DNA of 64,000 nt from Anaerolineaceae bacterium (GCA_016124855.1 WGMX01000034.1:102352-166351), one strand, 5' to 3'; numbered from the stretch's first letter, positions 9,189 through 18,770 are shown. Numbers and translations are program-made. Notes: generated by a model from the sequence alone, not told the origin.

Positions 9189-10265
9189 ATGACACAAACT
9201 AATAGTTCAATCTCTAAACGTCCCTATGGAACGACTGCAAGTGGTCAAGCCGTCGAAGAATATACACTGACAAACGCCAATGGCGTAGAAGGCAAGATCA
9301 TCACCTTTGGCGGCATTATTACTTCGCTGCGTGTTCCGGATCGCAAAGGCAGCATGGCTGACGTCGTTCTAGGGTTCACTAACCTGACAGATTATGAAAC
9401 CAAGAGTCCTTACTTCGGAGCGCTCATCGGGCGTTATGGCAACCGGATTGGCAAAGCGTCGTTCATGCTGGATGGCGCTCAATATACACTGGCACTCAAT
9501 GATGGGCCGAACTCGCTGCACGGCGGTGTCAAAGGTTTTGATAAGAAAGTTTGGTCAGCCAAAGAAGGCAAAAGCGATACCGGAATTGCGCTTGAACTGA
9601 GCTATCTGAGTCCTGACGGCGAAGAAGGCTATCCCGGTAACTTATCGGTGACGGTCACCTATACCTTGACGAATGACAACGCCATCCGCATTGATTACAG
9701 CGCCACCACCGACAAAACAACGGTAGTCAATCTGACAAACCATTCTTATTTCAACTTAGCTGGCAACGGTTCAGGTACAATTTACGATCACATCGTGCAA
9801 ATTTATGCCGACCGATATACCCCTGTCAGCGGGACGTTGATTCCAACCGGAGAACTAGCGCCTGTAGCGGGAACACCGTTTGACTTCCGCAGTCCTAAAG
9901 TTGTAAACGGTGGAATCCGTTCGGGTCATCAACAGATGGTTTATGGACGGGGATATGATCACAACTTCGTCTTGAACCGCAAAACAGACAACGCTCTTGA
10001 AATTGCTGCGCGGGTTTATGATCCGTCGTCGGGGCGTGCCGTCGAAGTCTGGACGACCGAGCCTGCGATCCAGTTTTACACCAGCAACTTTGTTGATGCT
10101 ACGCTGGTGGGTTCGAGCGGTGGTATCTATCGTCAAGGCGACGCATTTTGCTTAGAGACACAGCATTATCCCGACTCACCTAATCAACCAGCTTTTCCGA
10201 CTACGACCTTGAAACCGGGCGATACTTATAATACGACGACGGTCTATAAATTCTCGGCTGACTAA
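9189..10265 (+). CDS. galM: Aldose 1-epimerase (galactose mutarotase)
   Basis: GRYGNRIGKASF, NGPNSLHGG-type motif (NDGPNSLHGGVKGFDK), NLTNHSYFNLAG, ETQHYPDSPNQP. Confidence 0.92.
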   Translation: MTQTNSSISKRPYGTTASGQAVEEYTLTNANGVEGKIITFGGIITSLRVPDRKGSMADVVLGFTNLTDYETKSPYFGALIGRYGNRIGKASFMLDGAQYTLALNDGPNSLHGGVKGFDKKVWSAKEGKSDTGIALELSYLSPDGEEGYPGNLSVTVTYTLTNDNAIRIDYSATTDKTTVVNLTNHSYFNLAGNGSGTIYDHIVQIYADRYTPVSGTLIPTGELAPVAGTPFDFRSPKVVNGGIRSGHQQMVYGRGYDHNFVLNRKTDNALEIAARVYDPSSGRAVEVWTTEPAIQFYTSNFVDATLVGSSGGIYRQGDAFCLETQHYPDSPNQPAFPTTTLKPGDTYNTTTVYKFSAD

Positions 10266-10274
10266 AACTAAATC

Positions 10275-10300
10275 GGGAACGCACATAGGCGCTCCCCTAC
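10275..10300. repeat. Hairpin repeat family 2 (...CCCTAC), copy 2
   Basis: GGGAACGC-ACATAG-GCGCTCCC (one mismatch) followed by CTAC. Confidence 0.55.
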
Positions 10301-10345
10301 GATGCGCGTTTTAGAAATCGAATTTTTGGCGAATAGGAATAAGTC

Positions 10346-11311
10346 ATGCGGATTGTGGTAATTGGCGGAAGTGGACATATCGGTACGTATCTCATTCCAA
10401 TGCTGGTCGAACGCGGACATGAGATCATTAACATCACACGTGGCCAAAGCAAACCATATATTGCACAAGCCGCATGGAGAAACGTCCGGCAGGTCGTTGC
10501 TAACCGTGAAGAAGAGGATAAAGCAGGTACATTTGGGACATTTGTCAATTACCTCAAAGCAGATGTTGTCATTGACCTGATTTGCTTCACCGAAGCCAGC
10601 GCGCGGCAGCTTGTCGAAGCGCTGCGCGGCAATGTGCAGCATTTCTTACACTGCGGCACAGTCTGGATTTATGGCCACAGCACCCAAGTTCCCGCCACAG
10701 AAGACCAGCCGCGTCATCCATTTGGGGAGTACGGCATCCGAAAAGCCGCTATTGAACGCTATCTTTTAGATGAATCACGGCGTAATGGCTTCCCCGCGAC
10801 GTTACTCCATGCCGGACATATCGTTGGCCCGGGTTACGCGCCGCTTAATCCTGCCGGACATTTTAACCCGCAAGTCTTTGCTCAAATCGCGCGTGGTGAG
10901 GAATTAGCGCTGCCCAACCTCGGCATGGAAACTGTTCATCACGTTCATGCCTCCGACGTCGCGCAAGCCTTTGTAAAGGCCATTATCAACCGCAGCACCA
11001 GTATTGGTGAAAGTTTTCACGCGGTGTCACCAGCCGCAATCACTTTGCGCGGTTACGCTGAAGCTATGTACGCATGGTTCGGGCAAGAATCAAAGCTTAG
11101 CTTTTTACCGTGGGAAAAGTGGAAAACAACCGTTTCAGAGGCAGAAGCACAGGCGACGTGGGATCATATTGCCCACAGTCCCAACGCCAGTATCGCCAAA
11201 GCGCGGCGCATGATTGACTACCAACCGCGCTATACATCACTGGATGCCATTTACGAAGCCGTGCAATGGCTGATTGATAACGAGAAAATCGTGATTAAGC
11301 AGCCGGCCTAG
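10346..11311 (+). CDS. NAD(P)-dependent epimerase/dehydratase family protein
   Basis: Rossmann start VVIGGSGHIGTYLIPML; YGIRKAAIERYL; extended-SDR layout. Confidence 0.85.
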   Translation: MRIVVIGGSGHIGTYLIPMLVERGHEIINITRGQSKPYIAQAAWRNVRQVVANREEEDKAGTFGTFVNYLKADVVIDLICFTEASARQLVEALRGNVQHFLHCGTVWIYGHSTQVPATEDQPRHPFGEYGIRKAAIERYLLDESRRNGFPATLLHAGHIVGPGYAPLNPAGHFNPQVFAQIARGEELALPNLGMETVHHVHASDVAQAFVKAIINRSTSIGESFHAVSPAAITLRGYAEAMYAWFGQESKLSFLPWEKWKTTVSEAEAQATWDHIAHSPNASIAKARRMIDYQPRYTSLDAIYEAVQWLIDNEKIVIKQPA

Positions 11312-12114
11312 ATACGCCAGTTCAGCCAGCGATTTAAAACCACAAAGCTGACTAGAGTCATTAAGACAAGGATAACGAGGTCAAGATAAAAGGCAGCATC
11401 AATCGTGCCGGATAAGGCATGGCGCAGCGCATCAGCCGCATAGCTTGGCGGCAATATAAATGCCAACCATTGCAGCGGTGCAGGCAATGTCTGCCACGGA
11501 ATAAAAATGGGCGCAGCCATAATCAGCACAAACAGCAGCAGATTCACGATGATTTGAATCATCTCCAAGCTGTTGATGAGCGACCCAAGAGCCATACCGA
11601 TAGCAGATAATGCGAGAGCGGTTAGCGGCAGAAGCAGCACAACCCATACGCTAAAATTCAAATCCATTTTGTAAACCAGCGAACCGAACAGCATCGGCGC
11701 GATCATCCCCGGCAGCGTCACCGTCAAGCGGGAAAGCATAATGGCGGCGACAAAAGCCACTTTGCTAATTGGCAGCGAGGCATAATACAGCAGCATCCCC
11801 TCTTTTTTCATCGAGCCGATGCGAATGGCCATCGTATAAAGTCCATCGTTGGCGACCGAAAAAATCGCTGCCCCACTGATGATGTAAATAAGGCTGTTGG
11901 TATCAGTTAGGCCGCTGCCAATGCGGGTAAAACCGAAAACCATCGCTAAGGGTAGGAACAGGGAAAACATAAAGTACCAATACCAGATGGTGCGGATTTC
12001 AAGCATTTGTTCCAGCCACAAATATTTCAAGTCCACAGCAAACTTTCGCAGCCCGTCAATGCGCGGTGATGAGGCGGGATTATCAAGCGGTTGGGATGAA
12101 TGGGCAATTTCCAT
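11308..12114 (-). CDS. ABC-2 type transporter permease
   Basis: Six-TM ABC-2 profile with cytosolic N-terminus; adjacent ATPase. Confidence 0.85.
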   Translation of the reverse strand: MEIAHSSQPLDNPASSPRIDGLRKFAVDLKYLWLEQMLEIRTIWYWYFMFSLFLPLAMVFGFTRIGSGLTDTNSLIYIISGAAIFSVANDGLYTMAIRIGSMKKEGMLLYYASLPISKVAFVAAIMLSRLTVTLPGMIAPMLFGSLVYKMDLNFSVWVVLLLPLTALALSAIGMALGSLINSLEMIQIIVNLLLFVLIMAAPIFIPWQTLPAPLQWLAFILPPSYAADALRHALSGTIDAAFYLDLVILVLMTLVSFVVLNRWLNWRI

Positions 12115-12122
12115 GTGGTCGG

Positions 12123-13079
12123 TTATCCATTCGCTGTTTCGAATTGCAGATAGATATCTTCAAGTGAAGGTGGCGACAATCTAAAATCATCCAGACGCAC
12201 CATGCCAATTTGGGTCATCAGCATTTCGGTGGCCGGGGCAACTTGATGCGCCGCCAGATACACCGTGTAATCACCGGGTTTTGAGGTATCAAGTGTGCCG
12301 AGCGCTGTTAAGCGTTCAGCTTCTAATTTATCCAAAGACTCACCGGCTTTCAGGCGAAATTCCAATCGAACATTGCCGCCGGAGAAAAGTTTTAATTCGC
12401 CGGGAGTGCCAAAAGCCACAAATTTGCCCTGCTTCATAACCGCGACACGTTGAATGACCCGTTCAGCTTCCAACACGTTATGCGTGACCAATACACAGGT
12501 CACGCCCTGTTCCGTATTCAGCCGGCCAATCATATCCCAAACGATGCGCCGTTTTTGCGGATCAAGTTCATTGGTCGGCTCGTCCAAAATTACGACTTGC
12601 GGTGATCCCATCAAGGCCATCGCAAAATTAGTCAAGCGCAGTATTCCACCGCTCAACTTATGGACATAGCGTTTGGCATAATCACCAATATCCAGTTCAT
12701 CAATCAACTGACGGCTTTGACTTTTGGCATCAGCTTCGCTTTGGCCTCGTAAACGACCGGTGTAATGCAGTGCCCGTTCGACTTCAACATAGCGCATCGG
12801 CAGTCCGGTTTGAGGCAGGAAACCTGTGATGCGTTTGACCTGCTGCGGCTGCTTAACGACATCAATTCCTTCTAACCAAATTGAACCGGAGGTCGGCTGC
12901 GTCAAACCCAGCAGTTGATGCACCAGAGTCGTTTTGCCGGCACCATTCGGCCCTAACAAACCAAAGATTTCGCCCCGCCTTACTTCAAAGGTCAAATCAT
13001 CATTCGCGACCAGTGATGTTTTGCCAGTATAGGTACGGGTCAAATGTTCAACGCGAATAGATACGGGTTGGTTCAGCAT
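12123..13079 (-). CDS. ABC transporter ATP-binding protein (ABC-2 export type)
   Basis: GLLGPNGAGKTTLVHQLLG, LSGGILRLTNFAMALMG, VILDEPTNELDP. Confidence 0.92.
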   Translation of the reverse strand: MLNQPVSIRVEHLTRTYTGKTSLVANDDLTFEVRRGEIFGLLGPNGAGKTTLVHQLLGLTQPTSGSIWLEGIDVVKQPQQVKRITGFLPQTGLPMRYVEVERALHYTGRLRGQSEADAKSQSRQLIDELDIGDYAKRYVHKLSGGILRLTNFAMALMGSPQVVILDEPTNELDPQKRRIVWDMIGRLNTEQGVTCVLVTHNVLEAERVIQRVAVMKQGKFVAFGTPGELKLFSGGNVRLEFRLKAGESLDKLEAERLTALGTLDTSKPGDYTVYLAAHQVAPATEMLMTQIGMVRLDDFRLSPPSLEDIYLQFETANG

Positions 13080-13082
13080 AGC

Positions 13083-14057
13083 TTAGTCGGCCTGTGGCAC
13101 AGGCGCAGCGACCTTGCGCGAAAGTCCTAAGGTTGTCAACGGATCAGAACTCAAGTCCATGACGCGGTCATACTCCGCTTGCACCAACTCGGATGTGTAC
13201 TGCCCGCTGTAATCGGTCTTAGGTGAATAGAAACGATCTTTAAAAGCCAGATCGTCGAGAATGGTTTGCATGGTTTCTGAAGTGGTAAAAAGCGACGGAT
13301 AAGGCGTATAGAACATGCGTAGATAATCGCCGCCGCTCAACGCCAGCGGCATAGGCGAACGCCATTTTAAATCCCCACTTTTGTTGGTACCGAGATAGAA
13401 ATGGGGCATTGGTACGTCAGTTCCATAAACTGCACGTGAAAAATGCCGGTACAATGCACGGTTCATATCTTCGAGGTTGGTCACGGACTGCAATTCCACA
13501 TCAACCGCCCGCCGTTCTTCTTCACTCATCCGGTTGGGCAAATCCCAGAACGAATATAACGGGATTGACGCGATCTCCCACAGCAGCTTACGGCGACCTT
13601 CTTGGTAGGACCAAGAATCTTGAAATTTAATGAAATCTTGTGCTACCTGATGCGCAGGATTATCCGTTGGGAGCAGTAATAACGAGTCGATGCCCACAAA
13701 GTATGGGTCAACTTCGTACTCGTTATAAAACGCCACTGCCCCATCGCCAATCAACCGCAGCATTTCCTGCGTAACGACTTCTGCATATTCCGCCCCACGA
13801 TTATAAAACCCGCGAAACGAAAAGGCCGTAATAATCATATTCTGACCGCCCAGATCAAAAAATGTGCGGCAGAAATCCCAGTAACGCCGCACAAGATATT
13901 CCCCTTGTGTGGCAAAATTATCGATTCGTCCGGGGTCAACGGATTGACGGTTTTGTTCCAGTACATAAGTGGTACGTGTACCGCCAATGGCAAACACACC
14001 GGTCAGCCCTTCGGGATAGCGCGCCCGTATACGGTCAGCAAATGATTGCTCGGTCAT
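13083..14057 (-). CDS. Rv3378c-like diterpene synthase (tuberculosinol/kolavelool synthase-like, cis-prenyltransferase-related fold)
   Basis: Recalled Rv3378c segments align: GVFAIGGTRTTY vs SVFPFDGTRRWF; NRGAEYAEVVTQEMLRLIGDGAVAFYNEYEVDPYFVG vs [38 protein letters not shown]; C-terminal PKTDYSGQYTSELVQAEYDRV vs [20 protein letters not shown]; adjacent to class II cyclase. Confidence 0.75.
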   Translation of the reverse strand: MTEQSFADRIRARYPEGLTGVFAIGGTRTTYVLEQNRQSVDPGRIDNFATQGEYLVRRYWDFCRTFFDLGGQNMIITAFSFRGFYNRGAEYAEVVTQEMLRLIGDGAVAFYNEYEVDPYFVGIDSLLLLPTDNPAHQVAQDFIKFQDSWSYQEGRRKLLWEIASIPLYSFWDLPNRMSEEERRAVDVELQSVTNLEDMNRALYRHFSRAVYGTDVPMPHFYLGTNKSGDLKWRSPMPLALSGGDYLRMFYTPYPSLFTTSETMQTILDDLAFKDRFYSPKTDYSGQYTSELVQAEYDRVMDLSSDPLTTLGLSRKVAAPVPQAD

Positions 14058-14103
14058 GCGGTGATCCTCTTGCGATGATAGTTAACTTAATAAGGCGGTT
14101 ATG

Positions 14104-14508
14104 TCACTGCGATTCGGCTTTACCTTTGGGTTCCAGTGTCGCGTAGGCTTCTGGCAATGTTGAAACAAACGTTAACTGCCAGTCATTGGAACCTGAACGG
14201 GACAACTTACGCCCAACGCCTGCAATCGCTTGCAGAAAGGTGTTGGCACTTGAACCAACAATTATGGTTGTGGCGATGTTGGCATGACGGGGCGTGGAGA
14301 AAGCCCGCTGTACGTGGGTAATCGCACCCTGTGGGATGATGTTGGCGTTTTGAAAATCCATGATGATACTGACCTTATGGTCAACGGTGTCGAGCATATC
14401 ATAGGCCGTTTTGGCTGCGGTGTTGAAGTCAGCCCAAGTCCAACTTTTACCGTAGATATAGCGGAGGATCGTTTTTTGATCGTTGTCCCATACCACTTCA
14501 ATGTTCAC
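14104..14508 (-). CDS. Small STAS/SpoIIAA-like hypothetical protein
   Basis: 134-aa ORF inside the operon with short gaps to neighbours; alternating beta/alpha pattern VSIIMDFQNANIIPQGA, TTIIVGSSANTFLQAI. Confidence 0.6.
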   Translation of the reverse strand: MNIEVVWDNDQKTILRYIYGKSWTWADFNTAAKTAYDMLDTVDHKVSIIMDFQNANIIPQGAITHVQRAFSTPRHANIATTIIVGSSANTFLQAIAGVGRKLSRSGSNDWQLTFVSTLPEAYATLEPKGKAESQ

Positions 14509-14523
14509 GTCAGACTCCTCAAG

Positions 14524-16107
14524 TTAACTAGCTGCCGCGACTGTTGTTGGCTGATACGCGCTGACATATTCCCGATAACTGTAAAGCGCAGCCAACACTG
14601 CCGAACGTACCACGTGTCGTGGGGTATATAGAGATTTGCCAATCCATAATGGTGGATACTGTAGGTTCTGATAGTGTTTCATCAGATAATCGGCTGCCGC
14701 ATGGATGCTAGCCGGATCAACACGTTCGGAAGCATGTTGGTCCCAAAACAGCAAAGCATGTAAACAGTAGGCCGTTTCTTCAATTGTGGATTGATGATAG
14801 TATCCCCAACCACCATCTTCACGCTGTGTTTGCAATATCCATTTAATGCGCGACGGCAGTAAATCATCCACCACACCGTAGAGGGATGAAATCGCAGTAC
14901 TGGTTAAGTAATACGGCGAAATATGCCACTTGTCGAACCAGAAATAACCTGTCAAATCGGAACGGCGCAGCATGGCACTAATCTTCTGCGTCCACGCATC
15001 AAACTGATGATAGGTTCGATCCGTTTGCAGCGCAGCCAACAAACGAATATTCACGCTCAAGGATTGGTCAAGCTCACCCGGATAGCAGCAGAAATGCTGT
15101 TCATGTTCATAGGGTTTAAACACATCCGCGTTAACATCATACCCACCCCAACGCAAGAGCCCAAAAGCGACAGCCGTATCATCCAAGTCCGTTACCGGAA
15201 AGTAAGGGGAATAACTCAACCCTTTTTCCGGTGACCACATCGACCACACAAAATCCAGAATGCGCCGGACTTCCGGATTAGTTGGCGTGATGGCCTCTGC
15301 AAGGCGCAGATGGTTCAACGTCCAGAGCGCTTCAAAAATATCAAAGGGTTTTACAAAGGGCGCGCCACCATCGCCCTGATCCGTAACGACCTGCTGCAAA
15401 TAATGGACTGAACGGTCGTCATGTCGTTTCAGGAGTGCTGCTGCCGTCGCTGCCGGTGAGGTACCGACCGAACCATTGGCTTCGATAAAGTCGGCATCGT
15501 CCGGAATGTAACTGCGCAAGGCTTCCAATGAAACGACCAGCGTGGTATAACGCCACGACTGCGGATTATGCCCCAGCATATTAAGCTTTTTCTCGATTTT
15601 GACTGCGTCTTGATACAAGTCGCGAGGAACATCTAAGCCAAGCTCTAGCGCTTCACTCACTAACGAAAACGCAAGAATAGGGAAACCGATTGTGTCGTTC
15701 GCATCATGATGTAAACGTCCGTTCTCGCGCCAGAGGAAGGCCGCCCCTTGCCGCACGCGCCGTTCATCACTTTCCCCATGATCGGTTGTGTGCAAGGCGA
15801 TCATCGCTGCTAACGTGGAGATAACCCGATCATGATAATGCAGAATTTCACCGCCCCAACTGCCATCACTATGCTGACGCCTACGCAGCCAAGGCAGTGC
15901 TTCATCAAAACCCTGCCCCGGATAATGAGGAGACAACCGAGCAATCCACGAAGTATCGTAAGCGACACTTTGCATACTGCTTGTATTACGCTTTAAAGAA
16001 CGAAGCAGTTGAGCAATATCACTGTCCAATTGATCGCTGACTTTATCATTCACGGCGGATCGGTTCATTATGGAGTCTCCATTGTCCGTGCTGGAAGAAT
16101 TATTCAC
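14524..16107 (-). CDS. Class II diterpene cyclase (Rv3377c/halimadienyl- or kolavenyl-diphosphate synthase-like)
   Basis: DxDD motif TDLDDTAVAF; AYDTSWIARL; DGSWGGE; DGGAPF; WFDKWHISPYYLTSTAI; DGGWGYY; EETAYCLHALLFWDQH; YPPLWIGKSLYTPRHVVRSAVLAALY, all close to recalled Rv3377c segments. Confidence 0.88.
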   Translation of the reverse strand: MNNSSSTDNGDSIMNRSAVNDKVSDQLDSDIAQLLRSLKRNTSSMQSVAYDTSWIARLSPHYPGQGFDEALPWLRRRQHSDGSWGGEILHYHDRVISTLAAMIALHTTDHGESDERRVRQGAAFLWRENGRLHHDANDTIGFPILAFSLVSEALELGLDVPRDLYQDAVKIEKKLNMLGHNPQSWRYTTLVVSLEALRSYIPDDADFIEANGSVGTSPAATAAALLKRHDDRSVHYLQQVVTDQGDGGAPFVKPFDIFEALWTLNHLRLAEAITPTNPEVRRILDFVWSMWSPEKGLSYSPYFPVTDLDDTAVAFGLLRWGGYDVNADVFKPYEHEQHFCCYPGELDQSLSVNIRLLAALQTDRTYHQFDAWTQKISAMLRRSDLTGYFWFDKWHISPYYLTSTAISSLYGVVDDLLPSRIKWILQTQREDGGWGYYHQSTIEETAYCLHALLFWDQHASERVDPASIHAAADYLMKHYQNLQYPPLWIGKSLYTPRHVVRSAVLAALYSYREYVSAYQPTTVAAAS

Positions 16108-16559
16108 AAATATCGACAGGTCATATCAACAAAAGGCTGTTGTTTTTTTGAACTGCTACAGATCACCTGAGCACAAGTTATTTTATTATCATCCACCTTA
16201 CGTGGCAAAGTAAAATTCATTACCAATCTCTATACATATATTGAACAGCACACCACCTTACAATCATTATTATGCAATGACAAACTTAATTAATTCCTTT
16301 ATTTTAGATGTATCCTGCATCAAAACAGCATAAAGAAATTTAAAATGAGGCATCAACTGCCGCTCAATTACAAGCTTTCATAATGAACTTATAACAATCT
16401 GTAAGCGCATTAACCCGACATGAATCGTCTCACTTCATGCAGCCATAGAATGCGAAAATATGCTGATGTCTTGTCAGATGTTAAAGCGATGTTTAAGGAG
16501 GTGTGAAACTGAAGATTAAGAACAGGGTAAGGCGTTCGAACAAAAATCCGAGTCTGTAA

Positions 16560-16591
16560 AAAAGGCGCAGTTCAGTAAACCCGCGCCTTTT
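16560..16591 (-). terminator. Rho-independent terminator-like hairpin downstream of the VWA/MoxR operon
   Basis: AAAAGGCGC-AGTTCAGTAAACCC-GCGCCTTTT; lies 3' of the minus-strand 20654->16641 operon. Confidence 0.65.
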
Positions 16592-16640
16592 CAATTCATG
16601 AAATGAAGTCTATTCGTTCAGCACTTACACCAGAAATAGG

Positions 16641-17726
16641 TTAAGGAAACGGATGCCACATGAGCGACAAACCCATTGCTGCAACAGCGAATGACGCACC
16701 AAGTGCCGCAAAGAGCACACTGATTTCGGCAACTTCATGCTTGGTAATCAAGTTAGTTGGCAGATTTTCAAACACACTTTGAAGCTCTCCACCGCTCTCA
16801 GCCGAATAGTATGTGCCGCCGGTCGTATTTGCAATCAGCTTCAATGTATCCTCATCAATTCCCCTTCGGAATCCGCCCGGTCCGCCCCCGCCACCATTAA
16901 AACCACCATTGAACTGCCCGTTACCGCCGCCACCGTTAAATGGCTCACGCCCCATAAATTGCTGTCCGCAAAACGGGAATTCCCCACCATTAGCCGTACC
17001 AAAGCCAATCGTGTAAACACGGATACCACGATCTACAGCCTGTTGGGCGGCATCCGCCGGTAACATACCAACATTATTAGCTCCATCCGTGAGCAGAACA
17101 ATAATATCCGGTGCATAAGCCCCGTTTGGCACAGGACTCGGCTCTATACCGCCCGATGTATCGCTGACACTGGGTGCGACGGACGGATCAATTTCAGCAA
17201 TCGCATCAATTGACTTGAGGATACCAATTCCAATTCCGGTTCTCCGTCCAGTGGTCAAACTTTGGATAGCGGCTTTAAGCGCATTTATGTCAGACGTAGG
17301 CGCTTGAATGAGTTCCGCGAAACCTGAAAAGGCGACGATACCAATTTGAGTGGTCGCTTTTTGATTTTCAATGAATGAAATTGCTGCCGCTTCGGCAGCT
17401 TGCAACCGATTCGGCTCAATATCGGTTGAACACATGCTGCGCGAAACATCCATTGCCAGAATAATCGTCGTCTGGTTGGTCGGGACGGCGGCAATCGTGA
17501 TGGGTCGGCCTAAGGCAAAAATCAAGCTGCCCAATGACACAATAAACATGGCGAATGGAATATGCCGCCGCCAGCGGGATTGATTTGGGGCAGCTGCCCG
17601 CACTAATGAAAGACTGGAATATCGCACCACAAAACGCTTCCGCCGGCGTAATACCCAGATGTAGCCTGCAATCGCCAAGGGTATCAATAGCAGCAGGAGA
17701 ACAAACCCCGGCCAGAGTAAACTCAT
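16641..17726 (-). CDS. VWA domain-containing membrane protein (BatA/B-like) with Gly-rich insert
   Basis: MIDAS DVSRSMCS; LLTDGANN; N- and C-terminal TM; FNGGGGNGQFNGGFNGGGGGPGG insert. Confidence 0.9.
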   Translation of the reverse strand: MSLLWPGFVLLLLLIPLAIAGYIWVLRRRKRFVVRYSSLSLVRAAAPNQSRWRRHIPFAMFIVSLGSLIFALGRPITIAAVPTNQTTIILAMDVSRSMCSTDIEPNRLQAAEAAAISFIENQKATTQIGIVAFSGFAELIQAPTSDINALKAAIQSLTTGRRTGIGIGILKSIDAIAEIDPSVAPSVSDTSGGIEPSPVPNGAYAPDIIVLLTDGANNVGMLPADAAQQAVDRGIRVYTIGFGTANGGEFPFCGQQFMGREPFNGGGGNGQFNGGFNGGGGGPGGFRRGIDEDTLKLIANTTGGTYYSAESGGELQSVFENLPTNLITKHEVAEISVLFAALGASFAVAAMGLSLMWHPFP

Positions 17727-17762
17727 GTACCACCTCCAATACAGTTCGCAATTTTCCTGAAG

Positions 17763-18770
17763 TTACGGTACGCGACCGAACCACAGCAGCGAAATCGTGC
17801 CGCCAATCAACAGAATGAGGATGCTGACACCTGCCAATAAAGACGTCACTTCCATATCTTCTGGTTTGACGATCAAGGTCGGATTGAGATTGTCGTAAAT
17901 ATTCAGCAAATCCTCTTCATTTTCGGCATTGTAATAAGTGCCTCCAGTGATTTGTGAGATTTGTTGCAGCATTGCTTCATCAAGTTGGGTGTGAATAGTG
18001 AAGCCCTCGACATGCAGATCCGCTCCAGATGGGCTGCCTATCCCCACGGTATAAATCCGCACACCGCGATCTGCCGCTGCCTGAGCAATCTCCAGCGGAT
18101 CGGGATTTTGATTGTTTTCACCGTCAGTTAGTAAAATGATGACACTAGAGGAATATGTTCCTCTGGGCATTGGGGTCGGCGTTGGCGCGGGGGTCGGGGT
18201 CGCATTGCTATAGTAATTGGTTGGCGCACCATTGCTGTTTTCGATTGTCGTCAGCGACGCGATGATACCGTTCGCCAACGAAGTCCCGCGCTGTGGCGTG
18301 AGGCGACCAATCGCCGCCAGCAATTCAACTTCATCATTAGTCGGCACCTGTACCGAAAGACCACTTTCACTAAAAGCAACCACGCCTATTCGAACTGAGG
18401 GCGACTGCCGTTCAATGAAGTTTTGAACCGCCGTTTTTGCGGCTTCCATTCGGGTTGGCTTCAGGTCGTCTGCCGCCATACTTCCGGAAACATCAAACGC
18501 AAGTATGACCGTACCTTGAATGCGGGGCAAGCTCACAGTGGTTTGGGGTCGTGCTAACGCGACAATCAAAATGATTAATGCGACCAGCAAAATCGCAGGC
18601 GGAACATGCCGCCGCCACCCTAGCCTATTTCGAACCGCACCCTGCATCATCCCCAAACTGCCATAACTCGTGGCAAGTTTACGACGGCGCAGTTGCATTC
18701 GCACATACAAATAGACGAATAGCGGAACCAATAACAGCAGTAGCAGCATCGCAGGCCAAATAAATTTCAT
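17763..18770 (-). CDS. VWA domain-containing membrane protein (BatA/B-like)
   Basis: MIDAS DVSGSMAADD; LLTDGENN; terminal TM segments; paralogue of neighbour. Confidence 0.9.
   Translation of the reverse strand: MKFIWPAMLLLLLLVPLFVYLYVRMQLRRRKLATSYGSLGMMQGAVRNRLGWRRHVPPAILLVALIILIVALARPQTTVSLPRIQGTVILAFDVSGSMAADDLKPTRMEAAKTAVQNFIERQSPSVRIGVVAFSESGLSVQVPTNDEVELLAAIGRLTPQRGTSLANGIIASLTTIENSNGAPTNYYSNATPTPAPTPTPMPRGTYSSSVIILLTDGENNQNPDPLEIAQAAADRGVRIYTVGIGSPSGADLHVEGFTIHTQLDEAMLQQISQITGGTYYNAENEEDLLNIYDNLNPTLIVKPEDMEVTSLLAGVSILILLIGGTISLLWFGRVP

Noticed and set aside
16860-16945. Repetitive CCGCCACC-type sequence
   Set aside because: Encodes the Gly-rich insert of the VWA protein on the minus strand; not a separate DNA repeat.
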